A stretch of DNA of 64,000 nucleotides from Lachnobacterium bovis DSM 14045 (GTDB lineage Bacteria > Bacillota > Clostridia > Lachnospirales > Lachnospiraceae). Below are positions 33,990 to 42,834 of this stretch, in pieces. The notes beneath the pieces were generated by a model. That model was not told the DNA's origin and did no database searches. It saw only the letters and a list, made by a program, of their open reading frames with translations. Positions within the stretch are counted from its first letter, which is position 1. Every line of letters begins with the position of its first letter. The stretch lies in NCBI RefSeq assembly GCF_900107245.1, contig NZ_FNPG01000018.1, positions 1 to 64,000 on the forward strand. The letters are read 5' to 3'. The translations under genes and the position numbers were made by a program.

Positions 33990-35233
33990 TACGCTTCGTC
34001 CTCCTTCTTAAATACAGACCGAAAGTTCAGTCTAGATCTCTTCTCATCCCAGCCATCTACTTCTAAAATCTCATCGATTGAAAAGTGGCTCATATGGATT
34101 AATACAAAGGGCATACATGTAAGCATCTCTTCCAATGTCTCCATTGAATAATCAGATACATATCTTGCGCACTGAGCTAGTCTTGTTACCGAACTAGCTG
34201 CATCGTTTGAATGAATCGTCCCAAAGAATCTCGCTCCGGTACTCATCGCTGTGGTGAATACATATAATGCCTCACCACCCTTGATTTCACCGATGATGAA
34301 ATTATCAATATCCTGCAGAAGACCAAGTCTAAGCTCATCTTCCAATGAAAAATCCGTTACCACATCATGCTTTCTTACTGTCATTGTGTGCTCAAACTGG
34401 ATCTGAGGATGAACATTGGAATACAGCTCATCTGACTCCTGTGAGACTAAGACAGACTGATTGAATGGGATTAGATCTATCATGTTATTAAGCAATGTAG
34501 ATTTACCTGAACCACCACGACCCGAAATTAAGAATCCATATCCAGCAGATATCCTGTCCTTTAAGTACTCAATCATCTCGTCATCAAGCATGTTGTTTTC
34601 CTTTAAGTAATCCCAAGACAGCTTTGTCTTAGGCATCTTTCGAATATGGATATTGTTCTTTTCTGTTGATGTCACATAAGAAAGCTGCACATCAATTCTC
34701 AGATAGAACTTCTCTACGCCTTTTCGATCAGTACAATGACCAAGTGCAAATTCTTCAGCCCTGCCTAATCGATGGATTCTAAGGATTCTTTCAAACCAAT
34801 TCTTATAGTCATTCTCATCAAAGAAACTTATATCTGTTAGATATCGTTCTCCATTTGCCTTTACAACTATGTGGTTATAATTCAGCACCTTAATATCTGA
34901 TACATCCTTAGCCTCTATCAACGGAGTAAGAATGTAATATCCAAAGACACACTGTCTGAACATCTCTAACAGCTTTTGAACATCCTCATCAGTGATATCT
35001 CCAAAGTTACAAACAACATAGTCTTTCGCTCTATCCATAAGCATGATGAAATCCTGTTCTGTTCCAGTGATACACTTTTTAACGAGTGCCTGATTCAGAT
35101 CACATACATTCGCTTTTAACTGCAAGAATCTTTTATTTAGCTTTTCATCCTGATACAAAGACTCTGTATGATAAATATCTGACTCAAGTTTCAATGGGGC
35201 TTTGGATTCTTTTGTATAAAATAAATTGCCCAT
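33989..35233 (-). CDS. TadA/CpaF-type secretion ATPase (second copy)
   Basis: A 414-residue relative of the ATPase at 16,225. Walker A is LISGRGGSGKSTLLN near residue 247, the Asp box VSQESDELYS, Walker B DIDNFIIGEIKGGEA near 320, and the His box ARFFGTIHSNDAASS. Start at 35,233 follows AAGGAGGTCGTT; earlier ATG/other starts would run through module D. The first half of module D ends 19 bases before this ATG, so a transcript from it would have an extremely short leader. Two such ATPases in one element suggest separate jobs: pilus extension versus retraction or substrate export. Confidence 0.9.
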   Translation of the reverse strand: MGNLFYTKESKAPLKLESDIYHTESLYQDEKLNKRFLQLKANVCDLNQALVKKCITGTEQDFIMLMDRAKDYVVCNFGDITDEDVQKLLEMFRQCVFGYYILTPLIEAKDVSDIKVLNYNHIVVKANGERYLTDISFFDENDYKNWFERILRIHRLGRAEEFALGHCTDRKGVEKFYLRIDVQLSYVTSTEKNNIHIRKMPKTKLSWDYLKENNMLDDEMIEYLKDRISAGYGFLISGRGGSGKSTLLNNMIDLIPFNQSVLVSQESDELYSNVHPQIQFEHTMTVRKHDVVTDFSLEDELRLGLLQDIDNFIIGEIKGGEALYVFTTAMSTGARFFGTIHSNDAASSVTRLAQCARYVSDYSMETLEEMLTCMPFVLIHMSHFSIDEILEVDGWDEKRSRLNFRSVFKKEDEA

Positions 35234-35251
35234 AACGACCTCCTTTACAAT

Positions 35252-35283
35252 GCATATAGGAATCGCTATGGGCATATCTGCAG
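35252..35283 (-). promoter_or_regulatory. Promoter-like module D
   Basis: CTGCAGAT, 16 bases, CTATATGC on the minus strand, three bases after the relaxase stop and 19 before the ATPase start. Confidence 0.75.
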
Positions 35284-35286
35284 AAA

Positions 35287-37119
35287 TTATCTAACTTTCT
35301 TCTTACTTTCTTTATTCAATTCATTTTTAGCTGCATTTTCATTATCATTCACAATACAGCTTCTCACTCCGTAGTCTCTACGAATGTCTTTTATTCTCTG
35401 GTTAAATTCCTTTGCAGTCATCTCTTCTGACGAAAATTCCTCAAGTTCAACTCCTGCTTTACTCATCACGGTTACTGTTGTTGATACAGAATTTCGTCCA
35501 TTGATTACTGCCGGCAAGGTTAAAACCCTGATATAACACTCCTTATTATCTTTTGATGTAAGATATACCTGTCGTGTCTTAAGAAGGTTATATAAAAAAG
35601 CTTCATTCTTTGCTTCTGAATGTCCGATTGCTGTAAATAAATTTATTTCATCATTTCGCTCTTCTTCATTTCCTCTACCCTGAAATGAAAGAATCGCTTT
35701 ATACTGATTTGATAGTTCCTTTACCTGAGCCTGAGCGTAAATAAGCTGGTTATTTAAGTCTTCTGCATACTCGGCAACTTCCGCTATCGTTTTACCATAT
35801 CCGTCCTCTAAGCGTTTTTCTAATTCCTGATAACGCTCATATTCCAACTGATATTCCTTCAAATCTGCAAATTCATATAGATACGCTTTTTTTGTAATCA
35901 ACTGCATTTCTTTATAAATTGCAATCTGTGGCTTATACTTCGAAAGTAATTTCTTTACGGATTTAATCTCTGTTCCAAGTTCCTTCTTTCGTTCTACGAT
36001 TTCTCTTTTTGCAGCTTCAGGGTTATTAGTTGTTGAATAGGTAGTTACAATCTCATGCACCAAAGACAGTCTTGCCATTTCCTCTGAAGCCTGCCTCATT
36101 GCAAAATTTCCATGAATCTTAGTTAACCAAGGATTTCTCCCTAGCTTCAACATATGTATAGCTTCTCTCTTCTCCTTTTCAGTCATATCTTTATATTTTT
36201 TTATGACATTCGGAGTATAGCTCACTACATCTCTTCCAGTAATTGTTGATACATGATTTTTTACTTCAGCCAATTCAAATGGCTCAAGTCTGTTAGAAAT
36301 ACGTTCTTTTATTGCATCTAGGGTATAATTATTTCCCAAATTATATGACCTCATTGCCTTTGACATTTCAGCAGTTCTAAGCGACATATACTGACCTATA
36401 TTTACAACACATCCGCTTTCCCTTAAATACTGAACACACATATCCAAATCTGTACTATTTTCTATTGCATGATCAATTAAGTTCCTGAGCTTAATTTTCC
36501 TCTCTACGATTGATAGCTTTTCAGCTTCTAACTCCCTTTCCCACTCTATATTAGGAGTAAATCCATACCGCCTTGCCAGCTTGTTAACTGCGGGATGTAA
36601 TTTCAATGTAAGGTAGTCATTATCCATATGTATTTTTCTTCCATCTAATCCAACTGTATTAATCAACACATGAATATGCAGATTATCTGTATTCGTGTGA
36701 ACTGCATATACAGCCTGATTTTCTGGAAGCAATTCATTCATAAGATCATCTGCTAAGTTCATTAAATTGCCTGCATTCTCTATACCAGATTCTTCTTCAT
36801 TTAGAGAAATAATTAAATGAAGCGCCACACGCCCTCCGGTCTTTCCATAAAATTCCTTCACCTGCATCATTTCTTCAACAGCAAACTTGATATCAGAGAT
36901 CTGCCGACAACCTATGTATAAGCCTTCGACAGTTTTTATATCATTCAAAACGTAATTGACCTCTCTAACCACCTGTCCCTCAGTAATATTACTCAGTTTC
37001 ATATCACATTTTTCTTTATTCATAATGTATGCAAGGGATGTAGACATGTTCTTCACACCACTACGATTCATACTTCCATCTTTTATATGTTTAATCTTTG
37101 CGATAATTCCACTTCCCAT
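35287..37119 (-). CDS. MOB-P-like relaxase/mobilisation nuclease
   Basis: A 610-residue relaxase that nicks oriT and pilots the strand. The metal-binding motif is in VHTNTDNLHIHVLINTVG near residue 150 (HxDxxHxH-like with Asn), preceded by ALHLIISLNEEE; a catalytic Tyr candidate lies in SLAYIMN near residue 30. The C-terminal 300 residues are helical and charged. ATG at 37,119 follows GGAGGGAAT. It ends the operon starting at module E. A short attenuator-like hairpin (37,134-37,158) stands between it and the SpoVG gene. Confidence 0.9.
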   Translation of the reverse strand: MGSGIIAKIKHIKDGSMNRSGVKNMSTSLAYIMNKEKCDMKLSNITEGQVVREVNYVLNDIKTVEGLYIGCRQISDIKFAVEEMMQVKEFYGKTGGRVALHLIISLNEEESGIENAGNLMNLADDLMNELLPENQAVYAVHTNTDNLHIHVLINTVGLDGRKIHMDNDYLTLKLHPAVNKLARRYGFTPNIEWERELEAEKLSIVERKIKLRNLIDHAIENSTDLDMCVQYLRESGCVVNIGQYMSLRTAEMSKAMRSYNLGNNYTLDAIKERISNRLEPFELAEVKNHVSTITGRDVVSYTPNVIKKYKDMTEKEKREAIHMLKLGRNPWLTKIHGNFAMRQASEEMARLSLVHEIVTTYSTTNNPEAAKREIVERKKELGTEIKSVKKLLSKYKPQIAIYKEMQLITKKAYLYEFADLKEYQLEYERYQELEKRLEDGYGKTIAEVAEYAEDLNNQLIYAQAQVKELSNQYKAILSFQGRGNEEERNDEINLFTAIGHSEAKNEAFLYNLLKTRQVYLTSKDNKECYIRVLTLPAVINGRNSVSTTVTVMSKAGVELEEFSSEEMTAKEFNQRIKDIRRDYGVRSCIVNDNENAAKNELNKESKKKVR

Positions 37120-37133
37120 ATTCCCTCCATACC

Positions 37134-37158
37134 AAGAAAAGCTGCCCTCAGGCAGCCT
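37134..37158 (-). terminator. Short attenuator-like hairpin before the relaxase
   Basis: GGCTGCC-TGAG-GGCAGCC-type stem followed by TTTTC on the minus strand. It is weak and would allow partial read-through, lowering relaxase expression. Confidence 0.5.
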
Positions 37159-37206
37159 TTACATGGGTAACAATTTGTAACAATCCGTAACTCTATTTAC
37201 TAGTTT

Positions 37207-37461
37207 CTATAACTCCTCAAATTTAGAAATCACTTTCATGTGAATATCTTCTCGAAGAGTCTGTGTCATAGGATAACAAATATCCTTATAATCTCCCTGC
37301 TGATTTCTTCTAGAAGGATAGCTAACATATAGATTGCCCTCTTTTGATCTCATCACTTTGATTCCATTAATAACAAAATCTCCATCAAGTGTGATGCTTC
37401 CGTAGGCTTCTAATCTATCTTCTCCAGCCTTCTTTGTCAGCCTAACATCTGTAATCTCCAT
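37207..37461 (-). CDS. SpoVG-family protein (second)
   Basis: An 84-residue SpoVG-like nucleic-acid-binding protein: MEITDVRLTKKAGEDRLEAYGS, DGDFVINGIKVM and LYVSYPSRRNQQGDYKDI are all family landmarks. SpoVG binds RNA/DNA and tunes gene expression in Firmicutes; element-borne copies are common but unexplained. Its ribosome site is poor, and a GC-rich hairpin (37,471-37,494) sits just upstream, so its translation may be regulated. Confidence 0.9.
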   Translation of the reverse strand: MEITDVRLTKKAGEDRLEAYGSITLDGDFVINGIKVMRSKEGNLYVSYPSRRNQQGDYKDICYPMTQTLREDIHMKVISKFEEL

Positions 37462-37470
37462 ATTTATTCA

Positions 37471-37494
37471 CCGGCTAGGCTTTCGCCTAGCCAG
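37471..37494 (-). other. Stable hairpin between the spoVG genes
   Basis: CTGGCTAGGC-GAAA-GCCTAGCCGG on the minus strand, a ten-base stem with one mismatch and a GNRA-like loop, no T-run. It lies ten bases before the downstream ATG and could act as an RNA-processing, stability or protein-binding site. Confidence 0.6.
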
Positions 37495-37510
37495 CTACTC
37501 AACCTCCTTC

Positions 37511-37858
37511 CTACTTGCTTCTGCCTCTCTTCTTAGAAGCCTCCTGTGCTGCAGCCTGTTCCTGCTCAACTGCCTGGTCTTCTGACTGCTCCTGCTTTTC
37601 TTCCTTTACCTTCTGATATTCCGCAACAATGGCATCATCAATCTTGTGGTAAAGCTCCTTACTAAGAGGAAAAGCAATGTCCTCATAGGAACCATCACTC
37701 TTCATTCTAGATGGGAATGCAACGAAGTTCTTTCCGTTTTTATCCTCCATCACTCGAATTCCTCTGACTGCAAACGCTCCATCTAACGAGAAACTACCAA
37801 ATGCCTTGGTTCCCCCTTCTCGATTAGATAAGCTGAGTCTAATGTCTGTTACTTCCAT
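37511..37858 (-). CDS. spoVG: SpoVG-family protein (first)
   Basis: A 115-residue SpoVG: MEVTDIRLSLSNREGGTKAFGS, GAFAVRGIRVMEDKNGK and FVAFPSRMKSDGSYEDIAFP match the family closely, followed by an acidic/Gln-rich tail ending KKRGRSK. It precedes a second SpoVG gene separated only by a stable hairpin, suggesting duplication. Likely binds element transcripts or oriT-region nucleic acid; the role in conjugation is not established. Confidence 0.92.
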   Translation of the reverse strand: MEVTDIRLSLSNREGGTKAFGSFSLDGAFAVRGIRVMEDKNGKNFVAFPSRMKSDGSYEDIAFPLSKELYHKIDDAIVAEYQKVKEEKQEQSEDQAVEQEQAAAQEASKKRGRSK

Positions 37859-37872
37859 AACTAAATCCCTCC

Positions 37873-38889
37873 TTAGCGATGACGTCTAGGTCTACTTGCT
37901 TCCTGAACTTCAGTGTCCTTCTGATTCTTCTTAAGCTCCTCGATTGTTGTATCAGCTAATGTGATGTCCTTAGACTTCGCATCATACTTATACACATGAT
38001 CTGAAAGCTGCTCTTCAGGTGACACTTCATTTCCGTTTACTTCCTGTACCATATTGGCAAGCATCTCAGGAGTTCCCATATCCTGACTTATAGCGATTAC
38101 CTCATGCACTGACGATGGTAAGATATATAAATCCTTTCCACCAAGCTTCTTTGATAATTCATCTAATACATCACTATAGAAAATAGCTGTTGCGCCATTT
38201 ACACTATTAGAATTTGAAATGACGTACATCTGATTTTCCGGCGGCATACTATCCATCATAGAATCAATTACCTCCTCTGGAACACCGTCTCTACCAAGCA
38301 TATCTCTCATGATTTCGTTCATTGTCTGAAGCTTGGCAGGAAGCTTTTCCTGACTGTTCTTTACTGCATACTGGTGAAGATCTTCCACCGTAGCATCCCA
38401 ATACTTCATATGCTCATCTTTAATTGTGATGGTAGCCATTCCGTCTTCCTCAGGATCTCCAACAAGTACCTTATAAATAAAGGAAAGGTCTTCCTTTTCA
38501 GTATGTGGAGTATGCTCAAGCATCTCACGGTTCTTCTCTGTATTAACTACAGTCATAATTACACGATCTTTAATGAACTCAAAGTTCATAAAGTCAGCTG
38601 CAATATTCTCAGCAAACTCCGGTCCTTCCATATGATCGCTAGTTACCTTTGCGATGTTGCCAACCACTTCATCAAGGTCAGCGCCTCCCTGGTACTTCTC
38701 ATAGAAGCCTTCAAGATAAATGTTTGGTGTTACCACCTTACCTTCCGGTCTTACTGATAAAGCCTGAAGCTTCATACCATTGTTCTTTGTTACTGTGTTA
38801 ATTACTACGTCTGCGTTTGCGTACTGCTCTGGCAAATGATTCTTAATTTCCTCAGTAACCTGTTCCTGAAATTCAGTAAAACTAAGCAT
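37873..38889 (-). CDS. DUF5688-like protein
   Basis: A 338-residue cytoplasmic protein. It begins MLSFTEFQEQVTEEIKNHLP and contains VNGATAIFYSDVLDEL and LYILPSSVHEVIAI near residue 250, matching the DUF5688 family as I remember it, common in clostridial elements. No catalytic motif is obvious. ATG at 38,889 follows GGAGGAAAAG; an upstream in-frame start would sit inside the small gene. Function unknown. Confidence 0.75.
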   Translation of the reverse strand: MLSFTEFQEQVTEEIKNHLPEQYANADVVINTVTKNNGMKLQALSVRPEGKVVTPNIYLEGFYEKYQGGADLDEVVGNIAKVTSDHMEGPEFAENIAADFMNFEFIKDRVIMTVVNTEKNREMLEHTPHTEKEDLSFIYKVLVGDPEEDGMATITIKDEHMKYWDATVEDLHQYAVKNSQEKLPAKLQTMNEIMRDMLGRDGVPEEVIDSMMDSMPPENQMYVISNSNSVNGATAIFYSDVLDELSKKLGGKDLYILPSSVHEVIAISQDMGTPEMLANMVQEVNGNEVSPEEQLSDHVYKYDAKSKDITLADTTIEELKKNQKDTEVQEASRPRRHR

Positions 38890-39016
38890 TTTTCTTTTCC
38901 TCCTTCTCGTTTTCATTCTTTGCTAAGACGATGCGATCCGCATACACCTTAAGAATGTTTGTACTGTCTTTGCTCTTCTCTGTAACAACAAGAGCATTTT
39001 CTAAAATGTAATCCAT
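38882..39016 (-). CDS. 44-aa small protein heading the module-E operon
   Basis: Forty-four residues, MDYILENALVVTEKSKDSTN followed by a Lys/Glu-rich tail. ATG at 39,016 follows AAGGAGGAAAAGAATT, and the tail codons provide the ribosome site of the next gene, which it overlaps by eight bases. It may serve mainly to couple translation. No family recognised. Confidence 0.6.
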   Translation of the reverse strand: MDYILENALVVTEKSKDSTNILKVYADRIVLAKNENEKEEKKNA

Positions 39017-39061
39017 AATTCTTTTCCTCCTTGTTTTGTGCTGGACTACTTGCTACATCTT

Positions 39062-39093
39062 TCCTATAGACATATCCCAAAAGTAATCTGCAG
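39062..39093 (-). promoter_or_regulatory. Promoter-like module E
   Basis: CTGCAGAT, 16 bases, CTATAGGA on the minus strand, 14 bases after the ardC stop and 46 before the 44-aa gene. The second half is CTATAGG instead of CTATATG. Confidence 0.7.
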
Positions 39094-39107
39094 AAATATT
39101 TCACTTT

Positions 39108-40661
39108 TTATCTACTTTTTCCTCTGTGCGGTCTGTCAGCTATCTGCTGATCTATTTCTACGCGTTTATTCAATTCTGTTCTACAGTCTTTAATTGCTTT
39201 CTGCACTAGCGGATTCTGTCGATAATACTCAATCATATTGATCATGTCTTCATGCATATGACCACCGGACATTAATTCATATTTACCCTCATAGTCAGAA
39301 CCATCCTGTAGTTCAAACCCAATTCCACCATGCTGATAGCTATCAAATAATTTGAAAGCTTCCTCCAAGGTCAAACCATCTTTGCTGTAACCCAATGTTT
39401 CAAACTCCATATTCTCTGCGTAGTAATATGAAATCTTTGCCTCCGGATTGAGCTTCGTCACGATAGGTTCCTCACTTAAAAAGTCTGGTGCCTCATGGAA
39501 TCCAAATGAATCCACATACCACGCTTCATCCTTCTCATCCTTATGAAGCACTACAATGTCACTTACACTTAATGAGTGACCCTTAAAATCATCAGGGTGA
39601 TTGATATTGAATGTTTCATAAATGGAATCCAATGTATCTGATTCTTTGAGTGGGGCTGAATAAATTAAGTCATAATTAGATGGATCGACTCTCACACCAA
39701 GCTTTTCCAACACAGAATATGAACTGAAGGATAACTCTCTGTTTGCCTTCTCATTCAGCTGATAAATCTCAAAAGTTGGCTCCTGCTTCTTCTCCTGGCG
39801 TTTTGCTAACTCTGCCTCTATCGCACTTGAAATCTCATCAGCTGTCTTCTTAATGATTTCCAAGTTATCCTTCAGCTCTGACACCTTCTTGTCCTTACTC
39901 CATCCACTGATATAACCAAAGGAATAATCCGAAGTATCCAACCCAATCATCTGAGATACCCAATATGCAACTGACTCAGCCTGTACCTCTTTTGTTTCTC
40001 TATCCCATTTGTCTTCTTTGCCACCATGTCCAAGAGATGCATGTCCAATCTCATGGATCATAGTTTTAATTGTCTGGAGCTCCGGCAAGCCTTCCTTCAC
40101 AACAATTCTCATTTCACTTGGGCTAAAGTATCCATTTGCTGCAGACTGAATTTCTTCAAATGTAATCGGAACAGGACTTACTTTAATCAGCACCTCTTTT
40201 AATGTCTCAAATGAATCCACATTCTCATCTAGCATTGTTGCCAGTGTTGGAAGTGGCTTTCCATCTGTGTCTGAATAATCAAATACATATGCCGGTCTGA
40301 ATGTCTGGTATTCACGAACAACCTCCTCTGTAAGTGGCTTTCCATCTTCGCCCTTTACTGGATGATTCTGCTCATCAAACACCTGCTCCTTCACATTTGT
40401 CTTAAATCTCATTGGCGCAATAATCATGATCCCATGACTACCCTTTTTTACTGCACGCCCAAATTCATTTCATTTTTTAAACCCGCAAACATAAGTCGCA
40501 TCTGGTCTCTGACTTGCAATTAAGATGCAATTGTTAATGCTATAGGACTTAAACTTCGACATCGTCTGGATATACTCCTTATACTTGTCAGAAGAGAAAA
40601 TATCTCTAACTCCATTCTCAAGCTTTTCCTGTATATCCTTCATCTTCTCGCTTCTATCCAT
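39108..40661 (-). CDS. ardC: ArdC-like antirestriction/ssDNA-binding protein, in-frame TGA at codon 64
   Basis: Reads as 517 residues if TGA at 40,470-40,472 is passed. The N-terminal ArdC domain contains FKSYSINNCILIASQRPDA then YVCGFKK, TGA, NEFGRAVKKGSHGIMIIAP. In ArdC proteins the residue between Lys/Ala and the FGR motif is a near-invariant Trp. A metallopeptidase-type helix follows: TMIHEIGHASLGH near residue 205, giving HExxH. The C-terminal part resembles LPD/YodL-type domains. ArdC protects incoming single-stranded DNA from restriction. If UGA stops, the remaining frame could only restart at an internal ATG and lose the N-domain. Confidence 0.88.
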
Positions 40662-40672
40662 TTGTTAACCTC

Positions 40673-41164
40673 CTAATACATGAGATAATCCATAGCCTCA
40701 CAGTATTCGATTACAGCATTTGGAACCGCCTGATATACTGCTCTAAATCGTGGCATACCATCTGGTATGTTCCACTCTGCCCCCTGCTCTCTTTTAACAA
40801 ATGTATGAACATAAATCGCTTCTTCTGTTTTATGCACAGATAAAACCACTTTATGCCCTTTATACAGATGCATTGCATCTAGCACTCCAAAGTTAAATTC
40901 AGCAATTGGACAAGTATCCTCCCATTCATATGCTGTAATGGTATATAGATAATCTGCATCCTTAACCATTCCATCAGCCGGCATCATTTCCTTAACTAAC
41001 TGAGCCATTGGTAATCTCTTTACCTTATTGTTTTCTATAAAAGCAACCAGCTTTCCTTTTTCATCACAAGCTGTTTCCTCGTCTTCAATCGCAAATTCGA
41101 TTAATTCCTTCAAACACTGCTTACATGTAATCTGGTTACTATAAACTGCTACTAATTCGTTCAT
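40673..41164 (-). CDS. Unknown element protein
   Basis: A 163-residue soluble protein starting MNELVAVYSNQITCKQCLKE, with a CxxC near residue 17 that could bind metal. No family or catalytic motif is recognised. It is encoded twelve bases before ardC, after an ATG with a good ribosome site (AAAAGGAGAAGTAA). A 25-bp palindrome lies in its 17-base-distant upstream region. Confidence 0.6.
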   Translation of the reverse strand: MNELVAVYSNQITCKQCLKELIEFAIEDEETACDEKGKLVAFIENNKVKRLPMAQLVKEMMPADGMVKDADYLYTITAYEWEDTCPIAEFNFGVLDAMHLYKGHKVVLSVHKTEEAIYVHTFVKREQGAEWNIPDGMPRFRAVYQAVPNAVIEYCEAMDYLMY

Positions 41165-41180
41165 TTACTTCTCCTTTTCA

Positions 41181-41205
41181 ACTTGTGGTCACGATGACCA
41201 CAAGT
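41181..41205. repeat. Palindrome P1 (candidate parS)
   Basis: ACTTGTGGTCA-CGA-TGACCACAAGT, perfect 11-bp arms. One of four related palindromes between 41.2 and 45.2 kb. Confidence 0.7.
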
Positions 41206-41208
41206 GAC

Positions 41209-41496
41209 CTAACTTACTATTTTCTTTTTCAAATCATCTAGCTTTGCCAACAAAATCAACTTTTCTTCATCTGTGACACTCGGCTTCATTGCAATGATTT
41301 TGATATCTCTTTCAACATCAGCCATTCACTTTATGATTTCTCTGTCTCGTATTGCCGGTGGTTTGAATTCTTTGTTCACTGCCATTAAATGCTTGATATA
41401 CTGCGCACGTTCCAGCCCTAACTTTCCTCTTGTAGATTCAAAAGCCTCGTAGTCTTCTGGGGATAATGACAGCGTTAACCTTTTACTATTTCCCAT
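41209..41496 (-). CDS. MobC-like relaxosome protein, in-frame TGA at codon 57
   Basis: Reads as 95 residues if TGA at 41,326-41,328 is passed. The N-terminal strand-helix KRLTLSLSPEDYEAFESTRG resembles ribbon-helix-helix proteins; after TGA comes MADVERDIKIIAMK and a Lys-rich C-terminal helix. Its start overlaps the stop of the previous gene (TAATG), so it is in the module-F operon. The residue normally found at the TGA is not obvious from the family pattern (Trp, Arg or Gly would each be possible). It probably assists the relaxase. Confidence 0.65.
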
Positions 41497-42770
41497 TACG
41501 ACTCCTCTTCTTCATTACCATCTAGGTTCATTTCATATGTAGGTACAAAACTTCCTTTTTTAAGAGGTTCCAATTCCTTCTTGTCAGCTTTGGCGCCACA
41601 CTCTTTTTTCTGTTTACCCGTTATCACGAAACTCGTATTACTTCTCTCAATACCGAGATCTGACTGAATTAAACGAATATCATCAATAGGAACTAACTGG
41701 AACTTTGTGGGTTCCCCATTATATACAGCTGTGATATACCAATCCCCAGATATCAACTCCTCTGCTAAACGCTGTTTCATTTTCCATTCACTTGCCTTTG
41801 CGCACTGTCTTATGAGGTTCTTTACATTCTCATAATTATTTCCAATGTCTGGGGATTCTAACAATGCAATCAGCCAATTAGCATCTGGACACTCATCGCC
41901 TACATAATTAAGCAATCGTTCCAAATCTGTATTTCTATATGGTGAATTGAATGCATATAAAGCAAGCTTTTCCTGATTAGTTAAGCTATTATCATTCAAA
42001 ATTTCCTGTACCGAAATTGCTCTGCCCTCTAAATAACTTATCTGCTTACTTGCTTCTTCCTCTGAAACATGAAGACTTGAACTAATCTTGTCTTTCACGG
42101 AAAGCTCTTTCTTTGGATTTACATTTTTCAGATTCTTCAGCTCCTGAAACCGCCTAACAAACCATTTGGGTGAAAACACTGTTTTTAAAGTCTTACGCTG
42201 ATAGTTTCTTTGATTTAACTCCTTTTCATCTGGGAGTTCCTTATAAAAAGCTTCTCTTAAAACACCATACTTATTCAGGTAGGAATCCTGATCCACCTTT
42301 GCAGGAACAGATTTCATAAAAATACCATCTCTGATTTCTTCTACCTTTTCTGCCTGAACAGTGTCTATTAATAAAACCTGAGGCTTTACTTTCTTACTAG
42401 ATTTGTTTTTAGCTGCCGCCTTTTTCTTAGCATCCACTAACGCCTTTTTAAGCTCTTCGTTTTCACTTCTAAGTTTTTCAAGCTCTGTGTATTCTTCAGC
42501 TTTGATATGTGTTAGCGGTGAAAAAAGGTCATTCATCTCTGATACTATTTCTCTAGCCTTTGCAGAATCCACAGTTAAGAATTCTCCATTCATTCGAAAC
42601 ATGCCCGGATTGGTGTTTGTTACAGCTCCAATCTGTGATGTAATCGTTTGCTTTTTAACGCCTAGTGATGCTAGATGATTTCTTATCTCTTCTGGCGTAT
42701 GACTTTCCTTCACCACAAACCGATAGATTTCTTCATAATCACCAATATGCTTTAGTAACTTGCTATCCAT
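41496..42770 (-). CDS. Unknown element protein heading the module-F operon
   Basis: A 424-residue cytoplasmic protein. Residues 1-85 look like a winged-helix-type fold (PEEIRNHLASLGVKKQTI), then a charged coiled coil (about 95-135, EKLRSENEELKKAL), then an unassigned mixed region. There is no motif of known replication or relaxase enzymes. Start at 42,770 follows AAAGGAGGAAAA; candidate parS palindrome P2 and module F lie in its leader. Ends at a TAATG overlap with the MobC-like gene. Confidence 0.6.
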   Translation of the reverse strand: MDSKLLKHIGDYEEIYRFVVKESHTPEEIRNHLASLGVKKQTITSQIGAVTNTNPGMFRMNGEFLTVDSAKAREIVSEMNDLFSPLTHIKAEEYTELEKLRSENEELKKALVDAKKKAAAKNKSSKKVKPQVLLIDTVQAEKVEEIRDGIFMKSVPAKVDQDSYLNKYGVLREAFYKELPDEKELNQRNYQRKTLKTVFSPKWFVRRFQELKNLKNVNPKKELSVKDKISSSLHVSEEEASKQISYLEGRAISVQEILNDNSLTNQEKLALYAFNSPYRNTDLERLLNYVGDECPDANWLIALLESPDIGNNYENVKNLIRQCAKASEWKMKQRLAEELISGDWYITAVYNGEPTKFQLVPIDDIRLIQSDLGIERSNTSFVITGKQKKECGAKADKKELEPLKKGSFVPTYEMNLDGNEEEES

Positions 42771-42787
42771 TTTTCCTCCTTTCTAGA

Positions 42788-42810
42788 CTTGTGGTCACAG
42801 TGACCACAAG
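42788..42810. repeat. Palindrome P2 (candidate parS)
   Basis: CTTGTGGTCA-CAG-TGACCACAAG, perfect ten-base arms, between module F and the start at 42,770. Confidence 0.7.
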
Positions 42811-42834
42811 AACTTTATTGATTGCTTTCAAAAG

